From: Lactobacillus sp. ESL0246 | Lineage (GTDB): Bacteria > Bacillota > Bacilli > Lactobacillales > Lactobacillaceae | Assembly: GCF_003692965.1 (NCBI RefSeq) | Contig: NZ_REHC01000007.1 | Location: forward strand, 1-64,000 | Direction of reading: 5' to 3' | DNA length: 64,000 nucleotides | Shown: in pieces, positions 44,802 to 54,382 of the stretch | Layout of the letters: each line of letters starts with the position of its first letter | Numbering within the stretch: the first letter of the stretch is position 1 | Translations under genes and position numbers: made by a program | Notes under the pieces: generated by a model | The model's input: the letters and a program-made list of their open reading frames with translations, nothing else | The model's database searches: none | What the model was told of the DNA's origin: nothing

Positions 44802-45428
44802 TTATTTTTTTAAGTATGAATATGGATCATTTTTGTCTCGAGCAGTCATTGCATAACGCCCAAATAAAATCATTGCATGGTGTGTATGGATCCATTCATC
44901 TTTAGGTAATATTTCTTCTAGCCTCTTTTCTATTTGCAGAGGTTTTGCATCTTGAGCTACAATATGAAATCTTTTGGAAATGCGCGCTACGTGAGTATCT
45001 ACTGCAATCGCAGGTACACCAAAACCATCAGCCAGAACAACATTTGCAGTTTTTTCACCAACTCCTGGTAAAGTTATAAGGTCTTTTTTATTTATAGGTA
45101 TTTCTGAATGATATTTCTCCACCAAAATCCGAGCCATTGCTTGTAAATGCTTTGCCTTAGAGTGGTAAAGACCTATTTGAGAAATATGTTCTTCAATTTG
45201 TTTAATTGATGCTTGTGCAAGATCAGTTGGCGTTGGATAATCCATTATAAACTTAGGCATGATTCGATTAACCATTTTGTCAGTTGTTTGCGCACTCATT
45301 AAAACAGCGCATAACAAATGAAACTTATTATCCCAGACCAATTCACTTTTAGCATCAGGATACATTGCATTAATTATATTAAGCACTTCTAATGCTTCTT
45401 TAGTATTTAATAATTTCTCAGTTGACAT
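44802..45428 (-). CDS. nth: Endonuclease III without the iron-sulfur cluster
   Basis: Base-excision repair DNA glycosylase/AP lyase for oxidised pyrimidines. The helix-hairpin-helix LPGVGEKTANVVL carries catalytic Lys126, and AVDTHVARI has the catalytic Asp144. The C-terminal loop that normally holds four cysteines of a [4Fe-4S] cluster is shortened to FGRYAMTARDKNDPYSYLKK. Only one cysteine (Cys40) is present in the entire protein. The 208-residue length is otherwise normal. It overlaps dnaD by one base. Confidence 0.93.
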   Translation of the reverse strand: MSTEKLLNTKEALEVLNIINAMYPDAKSELVWDNKFHLLCAVLMSAQTTDKMVNRIMPKFIMDYPTPTDLAQASIKQIEEHISQIGLYHSKAKHLQAMARILVEKYHSEIPINKKDLITLPGVGEKTANVVLADGFGVPAIAVDTHVARISKRFHIVAQDAKPLQIEKRLEEILPKDEWIHTHHAMILFGRYAMTARDKNDPYSYLKK

Positions 45429-46063
45429 TAGCGATTCCTTTGAAGAAATTTCTGAACTTCACTACTAGTTTTTAAATTGTGACGTTGCCAATTAAGTAAA
45501 ATCCGATCTACATATTTAAGACTATACGCTTGCGATAAAACTGCTTCTCTAAGAGCCATCTTTATTATTTCAGGATCATAGTGATCAACATTAAGCCATG
45601 CAGCAACTTCTTCTCGTTCAATTGGACTTAAATATCGTCCAAATTCAATTTCAAATTGACGCATTAATTGATTCAAAGGACTGTTATCAAGATTATTGAT
45701 AGTAGGTTTATCAGTTTTTGTAGAATTAGATAATTCATCTGCTAAAATCTTGTCCAATTTTGAATAAAGTGAATTTAAACTGTACTGATTCCCAATTCGT
45801 CCCTGCTCATCTGTGATTTGCTCAATTGCTAAGCATTCATTATTGATCAACGCTTGGATTAAATTAGCAACATCTGTTGTTGAAAAATTAGTATTGGCAG
45901 CAATTTGCTCATTAGATGGAAATTTTTCACCTTGTTGGTTAAACATTTCCAACTGAATAATTAAAATCATTTCAGCATCGCTAATATTTAACTGCGAATA
46001 ATATGCAAGTAATCCATTGGTTAAAGTTGTAAAGCCAACGGTGCGATATTGATTATATTGCAA
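45428..46063 (-). CDS. dnaD: DNA replication initiation protein DnaD
   Basis: Primosomal protein that helps load the replicative helicase with DnaB and DnaI. The N-terminal winged helix (about residues 10-100, QLNISDAEMILIIQLEMFNQQGEKFPSNEQIAANTNFS) and the C-terminal DnaD/DnaB2 domain (FEIEFGRYLSPIEREEVAAWL, ALREAVLSQAYSLKYVDRILLNW) are both present. The order asnS-dnaD-nth is conserved in Firmicutes. A terminator separates it from asnS, so it probably has its own promoter. Confidence 0.93.
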   Translation of the reverse strand: MQYNQYRTVGFTTLTNGLLAYYSQLNISDAEMILIIQLEMFNQQGEKFPSNEQIAANTNFSTTDVANLIQALINNECLAIEQITDEQGRIGNQYSLNSLYSKLDKILADELSNSTKTDKPTINNLDNSPLNQLMRQFEIEFGRYLSPIEREEVAAWLNVDHYDPEIIKMALREAVLSQAYSLKYVDRILLNWQRHNLKTSSEVQKFLQRNR

Positions 46064-46074
46064 AACGATTCTCC

Positions 46075-46118
46075 CTTTTAAAAAAGTTGAACTAAAGATA
46101 ATCTTAGTTCAACTTTTT
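46075..46118 (-). terminator. Terminator of asnS
   Basis: A perfect 15-bp stem (AAAAAGTTGAACTAA and complement) with an 8-nt loop is followed by a T run on the - strand, between asnS and dnaD. Confidence 0.8.
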
Positions 46119-46145
46119 ATTACTATAATTTTTACTAAAGTAAAC

Positions 46146-47444
46146 CTACGGTTCAATTCGGTTAATCATTCTTGGAAATGGAATAGCTTCACGAACGTGA
46201 TCTAATTTGCAAATCCAAGCAATTACCCGTTCAAATCCCATCCCAAAACCGGAATGAGGTACGCTACCATATTTACGTAAGTCTAAATACCAACTATAAT
46301 CTTTTTCATTTAAGCCAGCTTCCTTAATCTGTTGTCTTAAAATATCATAGTCGCTTTCACGTTCAGACCCCCCCATGATCTCTCCATATCCTTCAGGGGC
46401 TAAAACATCAGCACATAGATATTCTTTAGGATTTTGAGGATTTTTTTTCATATAAAATGGTTTAATTGCTGTTGGATAATTAACTATAAAAAATGGACGA
46501 TCAAATTTTTCGGAAATAAAAGCTTCGTCTGGTGCGCCAAAATCGTCTCCCCACTTAAAATCACGACCATCTTCTTGAAGCATCTTAACAGCATCATCAT
46601 ATGACAAGCGGATATAGTTTCCTTGTGCTGCTGGCTCTAATTTTTGTGGATCACGATCTAGTAATTCTAGTTCATATTGACAATTCTCTAATACCTGCTT
46701 AACAACGTAAGATAAAAAATGTTCTTGAATATCAAGTGACTCTTCTTGATTCATCCAAGCCATTTCTGGTTCCATCATCCAAAATTCAGTTAAATGCCTA
46801 CGCGTTTTAGATTCTTCGGCTCTAAAAGTTGGTCCAAAAGTAAAAATTTTACTAAATGCAGAAGCTCCTACTTCACCATATAATTGCCCAGATTGTGATA
46901 AATATGCGTCTCCACCAAAATATTCAGTGTGGAATAATTCAGTAGTTCCTTCAGGAGCTGAGTGCATAAAGATTGGTGCATCAAATTTAATAAATCCTTC
47001 TTGCTCAAAGAAATCAACTGTTGCTTTGTAAATTAAGTTTCTAATGCGCATAATGGCAAATGGACGCCTACTTCTCAACCAAAGATGACGGTGATCTAGT
47101 AAAAAGTCTATCCCGTGTTCTTTGTTTCCGATAGGGTAACCTTCGTTATTCGTAACTACCTCTAAATCAGATATTTGAATTTCATAACCAAAATGTGAGC
47201 GTTCATCTTGGCATACCGTTCCAGTAATATAAAAGCTTGCCTCTTGATGCAAAGACTTAGCTATCTCAAAAACTTCAGCAGTAACATCATTCTTTCGTAT
47301 AACTCCTTGAAAAAATGCAGTTCCATCACGTAATTGTAAAAATACAATTTTACCGCTTGACCGCTTATCTGTTAGCCAAACATGCATTTTGACTTCTTCA
47401 TCAACATGCTTGGCACAATCTCTAATTGAAATTAATTTTGTCAT
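46146..47444 (-). CDS. asnS: Asparaginyl-tRNA synthetase
   Basis: Class IIb aminoacyl-tRNA synthetase. The N-terminal OB-fold anticodon-binding domain ([28 protein letters not shown]) is followed by the catalytic domain with motif 2 [25 protein letters not shown] and motif 3 [13 protein letters not shown]. AsnRS is preferred over AspRS by length (432 residues), absence of a GAD insertion and the asnS-dnaD-nth context. There is no T-box in the short upstream gap. Confidence 0.95.
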   Translation of the reverse strand: MTKLISIRDCAKHVDEEVKMHVWLTDKRSSGKIVFLQLRDGTAFFQGVIRKNDVTAEVFEIAKSLHQEASFYITGTVCQDERSHFGYEIQISDLEVVTNNEGYPIGNKEHGIDFLLDHRHLWLRSRRPFAIMRIRNLIYKATVDFFEQEGFIKFDAPIFMHSAPEGTTELFHTEYFGGDAYLSQSGQLYGEVGASAFSKIFTFGPTFRAEESKTRRHLTEFWMMEPEMAWMNQEESLDIQEHFLSYVVKQVLENCQYELELLDRDPQKLEPAAQGNYIRLSYDDAVKMLQEDGRDFKWGDDFGAPDEAFISEKFDRPFFIVNYPTAIKPFYMKKNPQNPKEYLCADVLAPEGYGEIMGGSERESDYDILRQQIKEAGLNEKDYSWYLDLRKYGSVPHSGFGMGFERVIAWICKLDHVREAIPFPRMINRIEP

Positions 47445-47509
47445 AAATATTGTTCCACTTTCCGTATCATATCAACTTAATAATACCAAAGATTTGTAAA
47501 ATTAGCGAC

Positions 47510-47992
47510 TTAACCTATTAAATTTCCATTTTTAAAATCATATAAGTAATAATTATAATCTCCTACTTTGTTTTTTGAAGTTATTTCCCATACAGCACGT
47601 TTATGATACCATCCTAAGTTAATTTTTAAAACTTGTTCCTGCGACTCATTACTTGTAAATTTGCTTCTAATTGCGGCTTCAGTAATTCCCTTGCTTGTAG
47701 GCAATAAATATCCCTTTTTCCTGCCTGGAAGGTAAACAAAATAATACCTCTTGCGACTTTTAGTAACCCCTTCTAGAGCATAACTATTAACGCCTCGATT
47801 CGTATGATAGCTTTTTTCAATGTGGGTAATTGGTGTTTTTTGCAAAGCAATTTTATTTAATTCATGCATTTCGCTCCGTTCAGGATTTCCTGCCTTATAA
47901 AAAATTGCAATTATCGAAAAATATACTAATAATAGGATAATGATTAATAATTCAATAAATTTAATTGTTTGCCTTGTATCATCTTTTATCAT
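47510..47992 (-). CDS. YpmB-like membrane-anchored protein (DUF5590)
   Basis: A 160-residue protein with one N-terminal membrane anchor (about residues 13-33) and an extracytoplasmic domain rich in basic residues with paired PepSY-like repeats. Sequence similarity is modest. The assignment to the YpmB family rests on topology, length and the position between dinG and asnS, which is the B. subtilis order. Its function is unknown. It overlaps dinG by 14 bp. Confidence 0.7.
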   Translation of the reverse strand: MIKDDTRQTIKFIELLIIILLLVYFSIIAIFYKAGNPERSEMHELNKIALQKTPITHIEKSYHTNRGVNSYALEGVTKSRKRYYFVYLPGRKKGYLLPTSKGITEAAIRSKFTSNESQEQVLKINLGWYHKRAVWEITSKNKVGDYNYYLYDFKNGNLIG

Positions 47993-50771
47993 AGTTGTCC
48001 AACTTACTTTGTAGTTCTGATAAACAGATTTTTTGAGTGTTTACCGGTATAGTCTTTAAAAAATCTTTGCCATAATCTTTCTGCCAAATTCGTGAATCAA
48101 GAATCAAAAATTGTCCGTTATCTTTTTCATTTCTGATAAGACGTCCCATCCCCTGTCTGAAACGAATAATTGCACGTGGCATCGTATCATTTTGAAAAAC
48201 GTTAATACCTTGTTGATACAAAAGTTTCTGTCGCAGTTTGACATTAGGCTGATCAGGAGATTCGAATGGTAATTTAGCTACTATAACTAAATCAATACTA
48301 CATTCATGAAAGTCAATTCCCTCCCAGAAACTATCTGCACCTAAGATAATTGCTTTTTGAGCAATTGTAAACCGTTTAATGATTCGATTATTTGAGCCAG
48401 TAATTCCCTGAGCTAAAATTTCAAAATCACGTAAACTTGGTGAATTTAGAATAGTACTGTATATTTCACTGATTTTATCAAGATTTGTCATTAAAACCAA
48501 AACATGTTGTTTTTTACTTAAATCATTCTCTAGTATTTGGGATAATGTCTTTTCGTAAAAGGGATTAGTTAGTTCTGGCATATCTGTAACGGCAAGTACT
48601 TCAAGATGTTTTTTCAAATCAAAGGTACTACGGCCAATATATTTTTGAATTCTTAAATCACTTAAGGCCAACCGCTTAACTGAAAAGTCAAAATTATTTT
48701 CACTTGTCAAAGTTGCACTTACAAAACAAATATGTGAAAAACGATTATAAATCTGTTTTAATTCATTGGAAGCATCGAGCATAATCCAACTCAAATTTGC
48801 GCTTAGAGGATCTTGGGGATTTGTTAAAGTTACAATGAATCCTTCTTGCTGTAAAATATTCTCTTTATGTAACAAATCTGATAATTGATAACTTTGAGAA
48901 ATATAGTTATCCAATAGGTCAATCTGGGTATTTAATTCACTTAATAGGGCATCTTTTTCTGTTCCTGAATTATCAGTTTCACTATAAAGCTTAAACAGTA
49001 CTTGATTGGTTTGTTGACGAATACTTTCTAATTTACGTTGAAATTCAGCTAATTTTGTTTTGAACTTATTGTTTTGCATGAACAAATCTTGAGCTTGAAA
49101 ACTTAATAATAGGTTTCCATTAGCAAGAATGTTTTTATTGACTGCTTTTTCACTTTTTGCAGTTAATAGTCGTTGTAACTGATTAATAATTTCAATAAGC
49201 TCTAAAATTTGTGGATTCAATTTTTCTAGTATGAAATTAAACTGTACATCATTTCCATACTGATTAAAAACACTATCGTCAGCATAATATAACAAATTAC
49301 GTAAATGATTTAGTTCTCCCCACAATGATTCGAATTGAAATGAATCATTGCGTGAACTGACAACATTGTCTACAAAACGATGTGCCTCATCAATAACCAA
49401 ATATGGATTTTGCCCCCAAATAGAATCGTTATAATGATTAGCTAAATAAGCATGGTTAGTAATCAAAATATCAGCTTCTTCTTGGCGATGACGAGCTAAA
49501 TTCCAAAAATCAACATCAGCAAAATTACTACCAACACGTGCATCCCCTGGATGAGTTATTTGTGTAAACAAAGGTGCTTGGTAGCTGGTTAATTGCAATT
49601 CGTCTAAGTCACCAGTTTTCGTTTTAGTCAACCAAACAAGAATGCGCATTTGCATAACTAATGTTAACTTATTAGGGGTATTTTGATACAAGCTTTGATA
49701 AAATCCGTCTAAATCAAGATAATGACTACTTGATTTAACTACTTCGGCCTTTAAATCTAGCTTAGTAACATTTAATAATTGCGGAATTTCTTGACTAATA
49801 ATTTGATTTTGTAAAATTTTTGTTGGTGTAGCAACGATTAATTTTCGATTTGAATAAAGTCGGTAAGCGTATGCAAATAAATATGAAAATGTTTTTCCTG
49901 TACCATTTGGTGCTTCAACAAGTAAAGCTCGTTCATGAGGGTTTTGGATAAATTGGTTAAGTCTATTGATCAACTTTACTTGCGATATCCGATAAAAAAT
50001 TTTTCCTTTAAACATTTCTCGTTTAGTCTTATTACTTAAAGGAAAAGTTTCATTAGATGTTTGGGGTTGGTTTGCTTCAAGTATTGTTTGCTTTTGCAAA
50101 ATAATATTGCGCACCTGTTGATATTGCTTATCCAAAGGACGTTTGTTTTTTCTTGAGTCATCAGCAATTGTACTAAAAATCCATGAAGTCTCACGAATTA
50201 GACCATGAGCTAATGAACTAAGAGTATTTAAAGTTGCTTGAGGCAAAGTTTCAAGTTTATGAATGATTCTAATTAATAAAATAGCTGTACTATAAGCATC
50301 AGAATCAGCTTTATGTGGATTTATGTGTTTAATTTCAAGTTGGGTAGTTAGATCGCTTAATTTATAAGATGGAAGCGTTGGAAATGCAATTTTCGCTAGT
50401 TCAACTGTGTCGATAGCTTTGTTAGTTAATGCTTCGAACCCATGCTGCACAAGTTCATAATTTAAAAAAGGCAAATCGAAATTAACGTTATGAGCAACGA
50501 AGATTGTTCCCCTTAAAATTTTAATAATTTTAGGGGCATAATAGGTAAAATCCTTTTCTTTTTTGACATCTTCATTATGTATATGTGTTAAATTTTGAAC
50601 AGCAAGTGGAATATCACAATGAGGATTAATCATGAATGAATAGGTTTTAACTACTTTCAAATTTTTAATAATCGCGCAACCAAACTGAATAATATGATTA
50701 TTATCTTCATGTTGGGTACCAGTTGTTTCTAAATCAACTACCGCAAAGGTTTTATTTAAAAATGAAGCCAT
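47979..50771 (-). CDS. dinG: DinG-type helicase with N-terminal 3'-5' exonuclease
   Basis: A 930-residue fusion of a DnaQ/PolC-like exonuclease (FAVVDLETTGT, VAHNVNFDLPFL, HKADSDAYST) with an XPD/DinG-type helicase (Walker A VEAPNGTGKTFSYLF, DEAH box VIDEAHRF, motif VI RFRQGMGRLIRN). As in other Gram-positive members the FeS cysteines of E. coli DinG are absent, and the staphylococcal homologue is an exonuclease, not a helicase. A role in DNA repair is likely. It lies 17 bases after addA, on the same strand. Confidence 0.92.
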   Translation of the reverse strand: MASFLNKTFAVVDLETTGTQHEDNNHIIQFGCAIIKNLKVVKTYSFMINPHCDIPLAVQNLTHIHNEDVKKEKDFTYYAPKIIKILRGTIFVAHNVNFDLPFLNYELVQHGFEALTNKAIDTVELAKIAFPTLPSYKLSDLTTQLEIKHINPHKADSDAYSTAILLIRIIHKLETLPQATLNTLSSLAHGLIRETSWIFSTIADDSRKNKRPLDKQYQQVRNIILQKQTILEANQPQTSNETFPLSNKTKREMFKGKIFYRISQVKLINRLNQFIQNPHERALLVEAPNGTGKTFSYLFAYAYRLYSNRKLIVATPTKILQNQIISQEIPQLLNVTKLDLKAEVVKSSSHYLDLDGFYQSLYQNTPNKLTLVMQMRILVWLTKTKTGDLDELQLTSYQAPLFTQITHPGDARVGSNFADVDFWNLARHRQEEADILITNHAYLANHYNDSIWGQNPYLVIDEAHRFVDNVVSSRNDSFQFESLWGELNHLRNLLYYADDSVFNQYGNDVQFNFILEKLNPQILELIEIINQLQRLLTAKSEKAVNKNILANGNLLLSFQAQDLFMQNNKFKTKLAEFQRKLESIRQQTNQVLFKLYSETDNSGTEKDALLSELNTQIDLLDNYISQSYQLSDLLHKENILQQEGFIVTLTNPQDPLSANLSWIMLDASNELKQIYNRFSHICFVSATLTSENNFDFSVKRLALSDLRIQKYIGRSTFDLKKHLEVLAVTDMPELTNPFYEKTLSQILENDLSKKQHVLVLMTNLDKISEIYSTILNSPSLRDFEILAQGITGSNNRIIKRFTIAQKAIILGADSFWEGIDFHECSIDLVIVAKLPFESPDQPNVKLRQKLLYQQGINVFQNDTMPRAIIRFRQGMGRLIRNEKDNGQFLILDSRIWQKDYGKDFLKTIPVNTQKICLSELQSKLDNYDKR

Positions 50772-50788
50772 GTATTATCTCCTATCCT

Positions 50789-53700
50789 TTAGTCAATTTC
50801 AACAATCATCTTAACATCGAGTAAGACTAAGTATTTATGGCTCACTTTTTCTTGAGAAAAGGAATTTAGCGCTTGTTCATACAAACGCAATTGACCTGTA
50901 TATTTCTTCTTAATATTGGTAATTGACTTGTCCCAATGCTTAATATCAATATGGTCGGTCTTATAATCAAACAGTATTATACCGTCATTTCCTATAAAAT
51001 AGCCATCAATTGTTCCATGAATTAAGATTTTAGCATTTGAATCACTAAAATCTGGGAATAAGGTTCTGGCTGCTAACAAACTAGAAAAATCAACTTCTCG
51101 TTTTAATTGTTTTGGCTTTTGCCAAAACTGTTGTGCAAAGTCACTATGGACAAACCAATCAATTTGTTCTTTATGCAAACTGGGAACAATTTCAGCTTGT
51201 AACTTATTTTGTTTAATAAGGTTCTGAATTTCCATATTGAGTTGTTCAATGTCTCCCTTACCTTCATAATCGTAATATTGTAAAATAAGGTGCATGGCAG
51301 TACCAATTTCACTACCCGTAAATTTGGTTTTAAACAAAAAATTGGGCTTGGTATCAATTGGTTCCAGATACCGATTAGCTGATGATAACAGCTGGGCATT
51401 TTCTAATTCTTCATCTAAAGGATCATTAAATGCCTTTTTAATTTCAGAAACCGATTGATAGGCTGTTGTTTGACTAGCATCTTTAAAGGGATAATTAAAA
51501 TCATACAACTGCTGGGTTGTTTTATTAAGTAACTCTAAATTATTAAATTTTTTAGAAGTTGTTTCATGACTTACGATCGATTCAGTATCATTAAAATTAC
51601 CACAATAATATGAAATTATTAGTTTTTCATCATTGTCAAGGGCTGAACTAATTTCACATATTTTTTGCTCTGAATGTTGTTCAAGCTTTAAGGCATTAGC
51701 AATTAAGTCAAATGGCGTTTGTGCATGTAACTTATTATATAAAGAAGTTTGACTTAACTCATTTTCGTAGTTAGATGAATTAAAAAAAGTAGATACTAAA
51801 ATCAGTTTTTGTTTTGCCCTAGTCATTCCAACATATAAAATTCTAGCCTCTTCTTCCAATAACTGTCGCTGTTTTAAGACATTATCAATCGATTTAACAA
51901 GCGAATCAATCCGATATTTTGGTTGCCGAATTGTTAGCCCCACATTGTTCGAAGTAATAATATAATTTCCACTTAAATCACGCTTTTGAAATTTATGTTG
52001 CATACCAATATAAAAAACAATTGGAAATTCAAGTCCTTTTGAACTATGAACAGTCATTAATCTGACAGCATCATCTGCTTCTCTGGCAACTAACGGCTGT
52101 GCTAGATCTTTTTGATTACGTCTCATTCTTTCAATGAAGTTAATAAATTGATAGAGTCCCTTGAATCCTGCACTCTCATAAGAAGTTGCTCGTTCATATA
52201 GTGATTCTAAGTTTATTCTACGCTGTTTCCCATTCGTTAACGCCGTCATAATTTCTAATAAGTTAGTTTTTTCATAAATACTCCAAATCAACTCAGAAAT
52301 TCGGTGATTAACAGCAAACAATCTCAATTCATCTAACTGGTTTAAGAAATTTTTAACTTGTTTACCTAATTTGTCATTTACTGAAACATATGCGATCAAT
52401 GCATCATAGAAACCAGTTTTTTTACTATGAACTCTAATCTTAGCTAAATCAGGTTCTTTGAAATTAAATAGTGGTGAACGTAAAACAGCTACCAACGGAA
52501 TATCTTGATCTGGATTATCAATGATGCGCAAATAATTCATAATAACTGTCAGTTCAAGTGTTTGAAAATAATTTTTGGCATCCGTAACTAAAAGTGGCAA
52601 ATTTTGTTTGGAAAACTCCTGCATAATTGTCAAATTATCGCTGCGGCTCCTAGTTAGTATTACAATATCGCTATATTTAAAAGGTCGTTTTTCTCCACTA
52701 TGAGTATCAAAAACTTGTAAATTTTCTTTCCTAAATTGTTTGATTCTTTCAATTACCAATTTAATTTCAATTGTATTAGTTCCTGCTACTAAGCTTTTTT
52801 CATCCTCACTGTTTTTATCATCTTTTTGGGGATAAATAAATTCGGCTGCCTGTGGTAATAGGTTAGGATAGTATTTTGCACCAAATTTCAACTGTCCTTC
52901 TTGAGCATAATCAATACCACCAAAATCAGGCGTTAATATATTATTAAAAATACGATTAACAAGTTTAACTACAGGATCAGTAGAACGAAAATTATCAGAA
53001 AGTAAAATTCTTTTTTGATCATGATTGCTTTCTTGTGCAGCAGCATGGTATTTATGTAGGAATAGACTAGGTTCTGCCTGACGAAAACCATAAATTGATT
53101 GCTTGACATCCCCTACCATGAATAAATAATTCTGATTTTTTTTCTTTATTAATTGCAGAATTTTTTCCTGTAAAACATTGATATCCTGATATTCGTCAAC
53201 CAAAATTTCCTTAAATTTATTTTGATAAAATTCACGTGCCATTTGAGAGCTGGATGTATCTTGACTAAGAATTTGATAAGCTAATTGTTCCATATCACTG
53301 TAATCAATCAAATTTTCTTCTCGTTTTAACTGATTGAAGCGATCAATCAATGCTAATTCCGCATTAGTGATTGCCGTCATGATGCGGTTGCCTTGCCGCA
53401 TTATATCAAGCTGATCTACTTCATCAGTTGCATAAAATGAAGTAAAAGTATCAAATACTAAATTAGCCGCTTCTTTTTTTACTTCGCCAAGTTCTTCTAA
53501 ATCAACTTCTTGTAATTTTTTATTGCTAGGAACTCTTCCTTCAAACACACAACTTTGTAAAAGTTCATGCTGCTGATCATAATTTTGATCATTTTTGAGA
53601 GCATTATAATAATTTGCTATACGTTTAGCAAATGAAGTGAAGTTTTTTCCGAATTTAATATATTTTGTCTCACTGAAATCTGTCAATGATAATTGGTTAA

Positions 53701-54382
53701 GTTTTTGCACTAAAGGAGAAAAAGCACTTAAAAGATAAGGCTTAATTTGCTGCTGCCATAAATCAGAAGTAACAACTTTTTCACCAATTTGATATTTATT
53801 ATTTAGTTGTTTCAGCCAAGATTGATAATCTGGTTTAGCCATTGCATAGTCGTATAGATCTAATAATAAATTTCGAGCTGTTTCGGCATCTCGATCACCT
53901 GCAAAATTATTATAAAAAGCAAGAAAATTTGCATCTTTTTCTAACAACATCTTATCTTCAATATCGTGTAAAGCATGTTCTCGCATTAATTCTGCTTGAG
54001 TTTCATCAGTTAAGATACTGAAACTAGGATCAATATCAATTATATAATAAAATCGATGAATGACATCCAAACAAAAAGCGTCAATAGTAGAAATGTTTGC
54101 AGTATCAACTAGATTAAGCTGCTGACGTAGATAATTTTGATTGGCGTTATCTTCTTCACTGCTTTTTTGTAAAACAGCCTTAATTCGAGTCTTCATTTCC
54201 TGAGCAGCAGCTTTAGTAAAGGTAACAACTAACAGTTGATCTACACTAGTACCAGATAGAATTTCTTTCATCAAACGTTGCACTAAAACGGTTGTTTTAC
54301 CACTACCAGCCGAGGCAGAAACAAGGATATCTTTGCCTTGAGTATCAATAGCTTCTTGCTGCTGTTTAGTAAAATTAGTCAT
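50789..54382 (-). CDS. addA: ATP-dependent helicase/nuclease subunit A (AddA/RexA)
   Basis: Large subunit of the AddAB (RexAB) enzyme that resects double-strand breaks for RecA. It has UvrD-type helicase motifs (SASAGSGKTTVLVQRL, EILVDEYQDINVLQE, GDVKQSIYGFRQAEP, VRLMTVHSSKGLEFPIV, LYVGMTRAKQKLIL) and a C-terminal RecB-type nuclease domain with GTIDGYFIGNDGIILFDYKTD. Its 1,197 residues are normal. Its start overlaps addB by eight bases. Confidence 0.95.
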   Translation of the reverse strand: MTNFTKQQQEAIDTQGKDILVSASAGSGKTTVLVQRLMKEILSGTSVDQLLVVTFTKAAAQEMKTRIKAVLQKSSEEDNANQNYLRQQLNLVDTANISTIDAFCLDVIHRFYYIIDIDPSFSILTDETQAELMREHALHDIEDKMLLEKDANFLAFYNNFAGDRDAETARNLLLDLYDYAMAKPDYQSWLKQLNNKYQIGEKVVTSDLWQQQIKPYLLSAFSPLVQKLNQLSLTDFSETKYIKFGKNFTSFAKRIANYYNALKNDQNYDQQHELLQSCVFEGRVPSNKKLQEVDLEELGEVKKEAANLVFDTFTSFYATDEVDQLDIMRQGNRIMTAITNAELALIDRFNQLKREENLIDYSDMEQLAYQILSQDTSSSQMAREFYQNKFKEILVDEYQDINVLQEKILQLIKKKNQNYLFMVGDVKQSIYGFRQAEPSLFLHKYHAAAQESNHDQKRILLSDNFRSTDPVVKLVNRIFNNILTPDFGGIDYAQEGQLKFGAKYYPNLLPQAAEFIYPQKDDKNSEDEKSLVAGTNTIEIKLVIERIKQFRKENLQVFDTHSGEKRPFKYSDIVILTRSRSDNLTIMQEFSKQNLPLLVTDAKNYFQTLELTVIMNYLRIIDNPDQDIPLVAVLRSPLFNFKEPDLAKIRVHSKKTGFYDALIAYVSVNDKLGKQVKNFLNQLDELRLFAVNHRISELIWSIYEKTNLLEIMTALTNGKQRRINLESLYERATSYESAGFKGLYQFINFIERMRRNQKDLAQPLVAREADDAVRLMTVHSSKGLEFPIVFYIGMQHKFQKRDLSGNYIITSNNVGLTIRQPKYRIDSLVKSIDNVLKQRQLLEEEARILYVGMTRAKQKLILVSTFFNSSNYENELSQTSLYNKLHAQTPFDLIANALKLEQHSEQKICEISSALDNDEKLIISYYCGNFNDTESIVSHETTSKKFNNLELLNKTTQQLYDFNYPFKDASQTTAYQSVSEIKKAFNDPLDEELENAQLLSSANRYLEPIDTKPNFLFKTKFTGSEIGTAMHLILQYYDYEGKGDIEQLNMEIQNLIKQNKLQAEIVPSLHKEQIDWFVHSDFAQQFWQKPKQLKREVDFSSLLAARTLFPDFSDSNAKILIHGTIDGYFIGNDGIILFDYKTDHIDIKHWDKSITNIKKKYTGQLRLYEQALNSFSQEKVSHKYLVLLDVKMIVEID

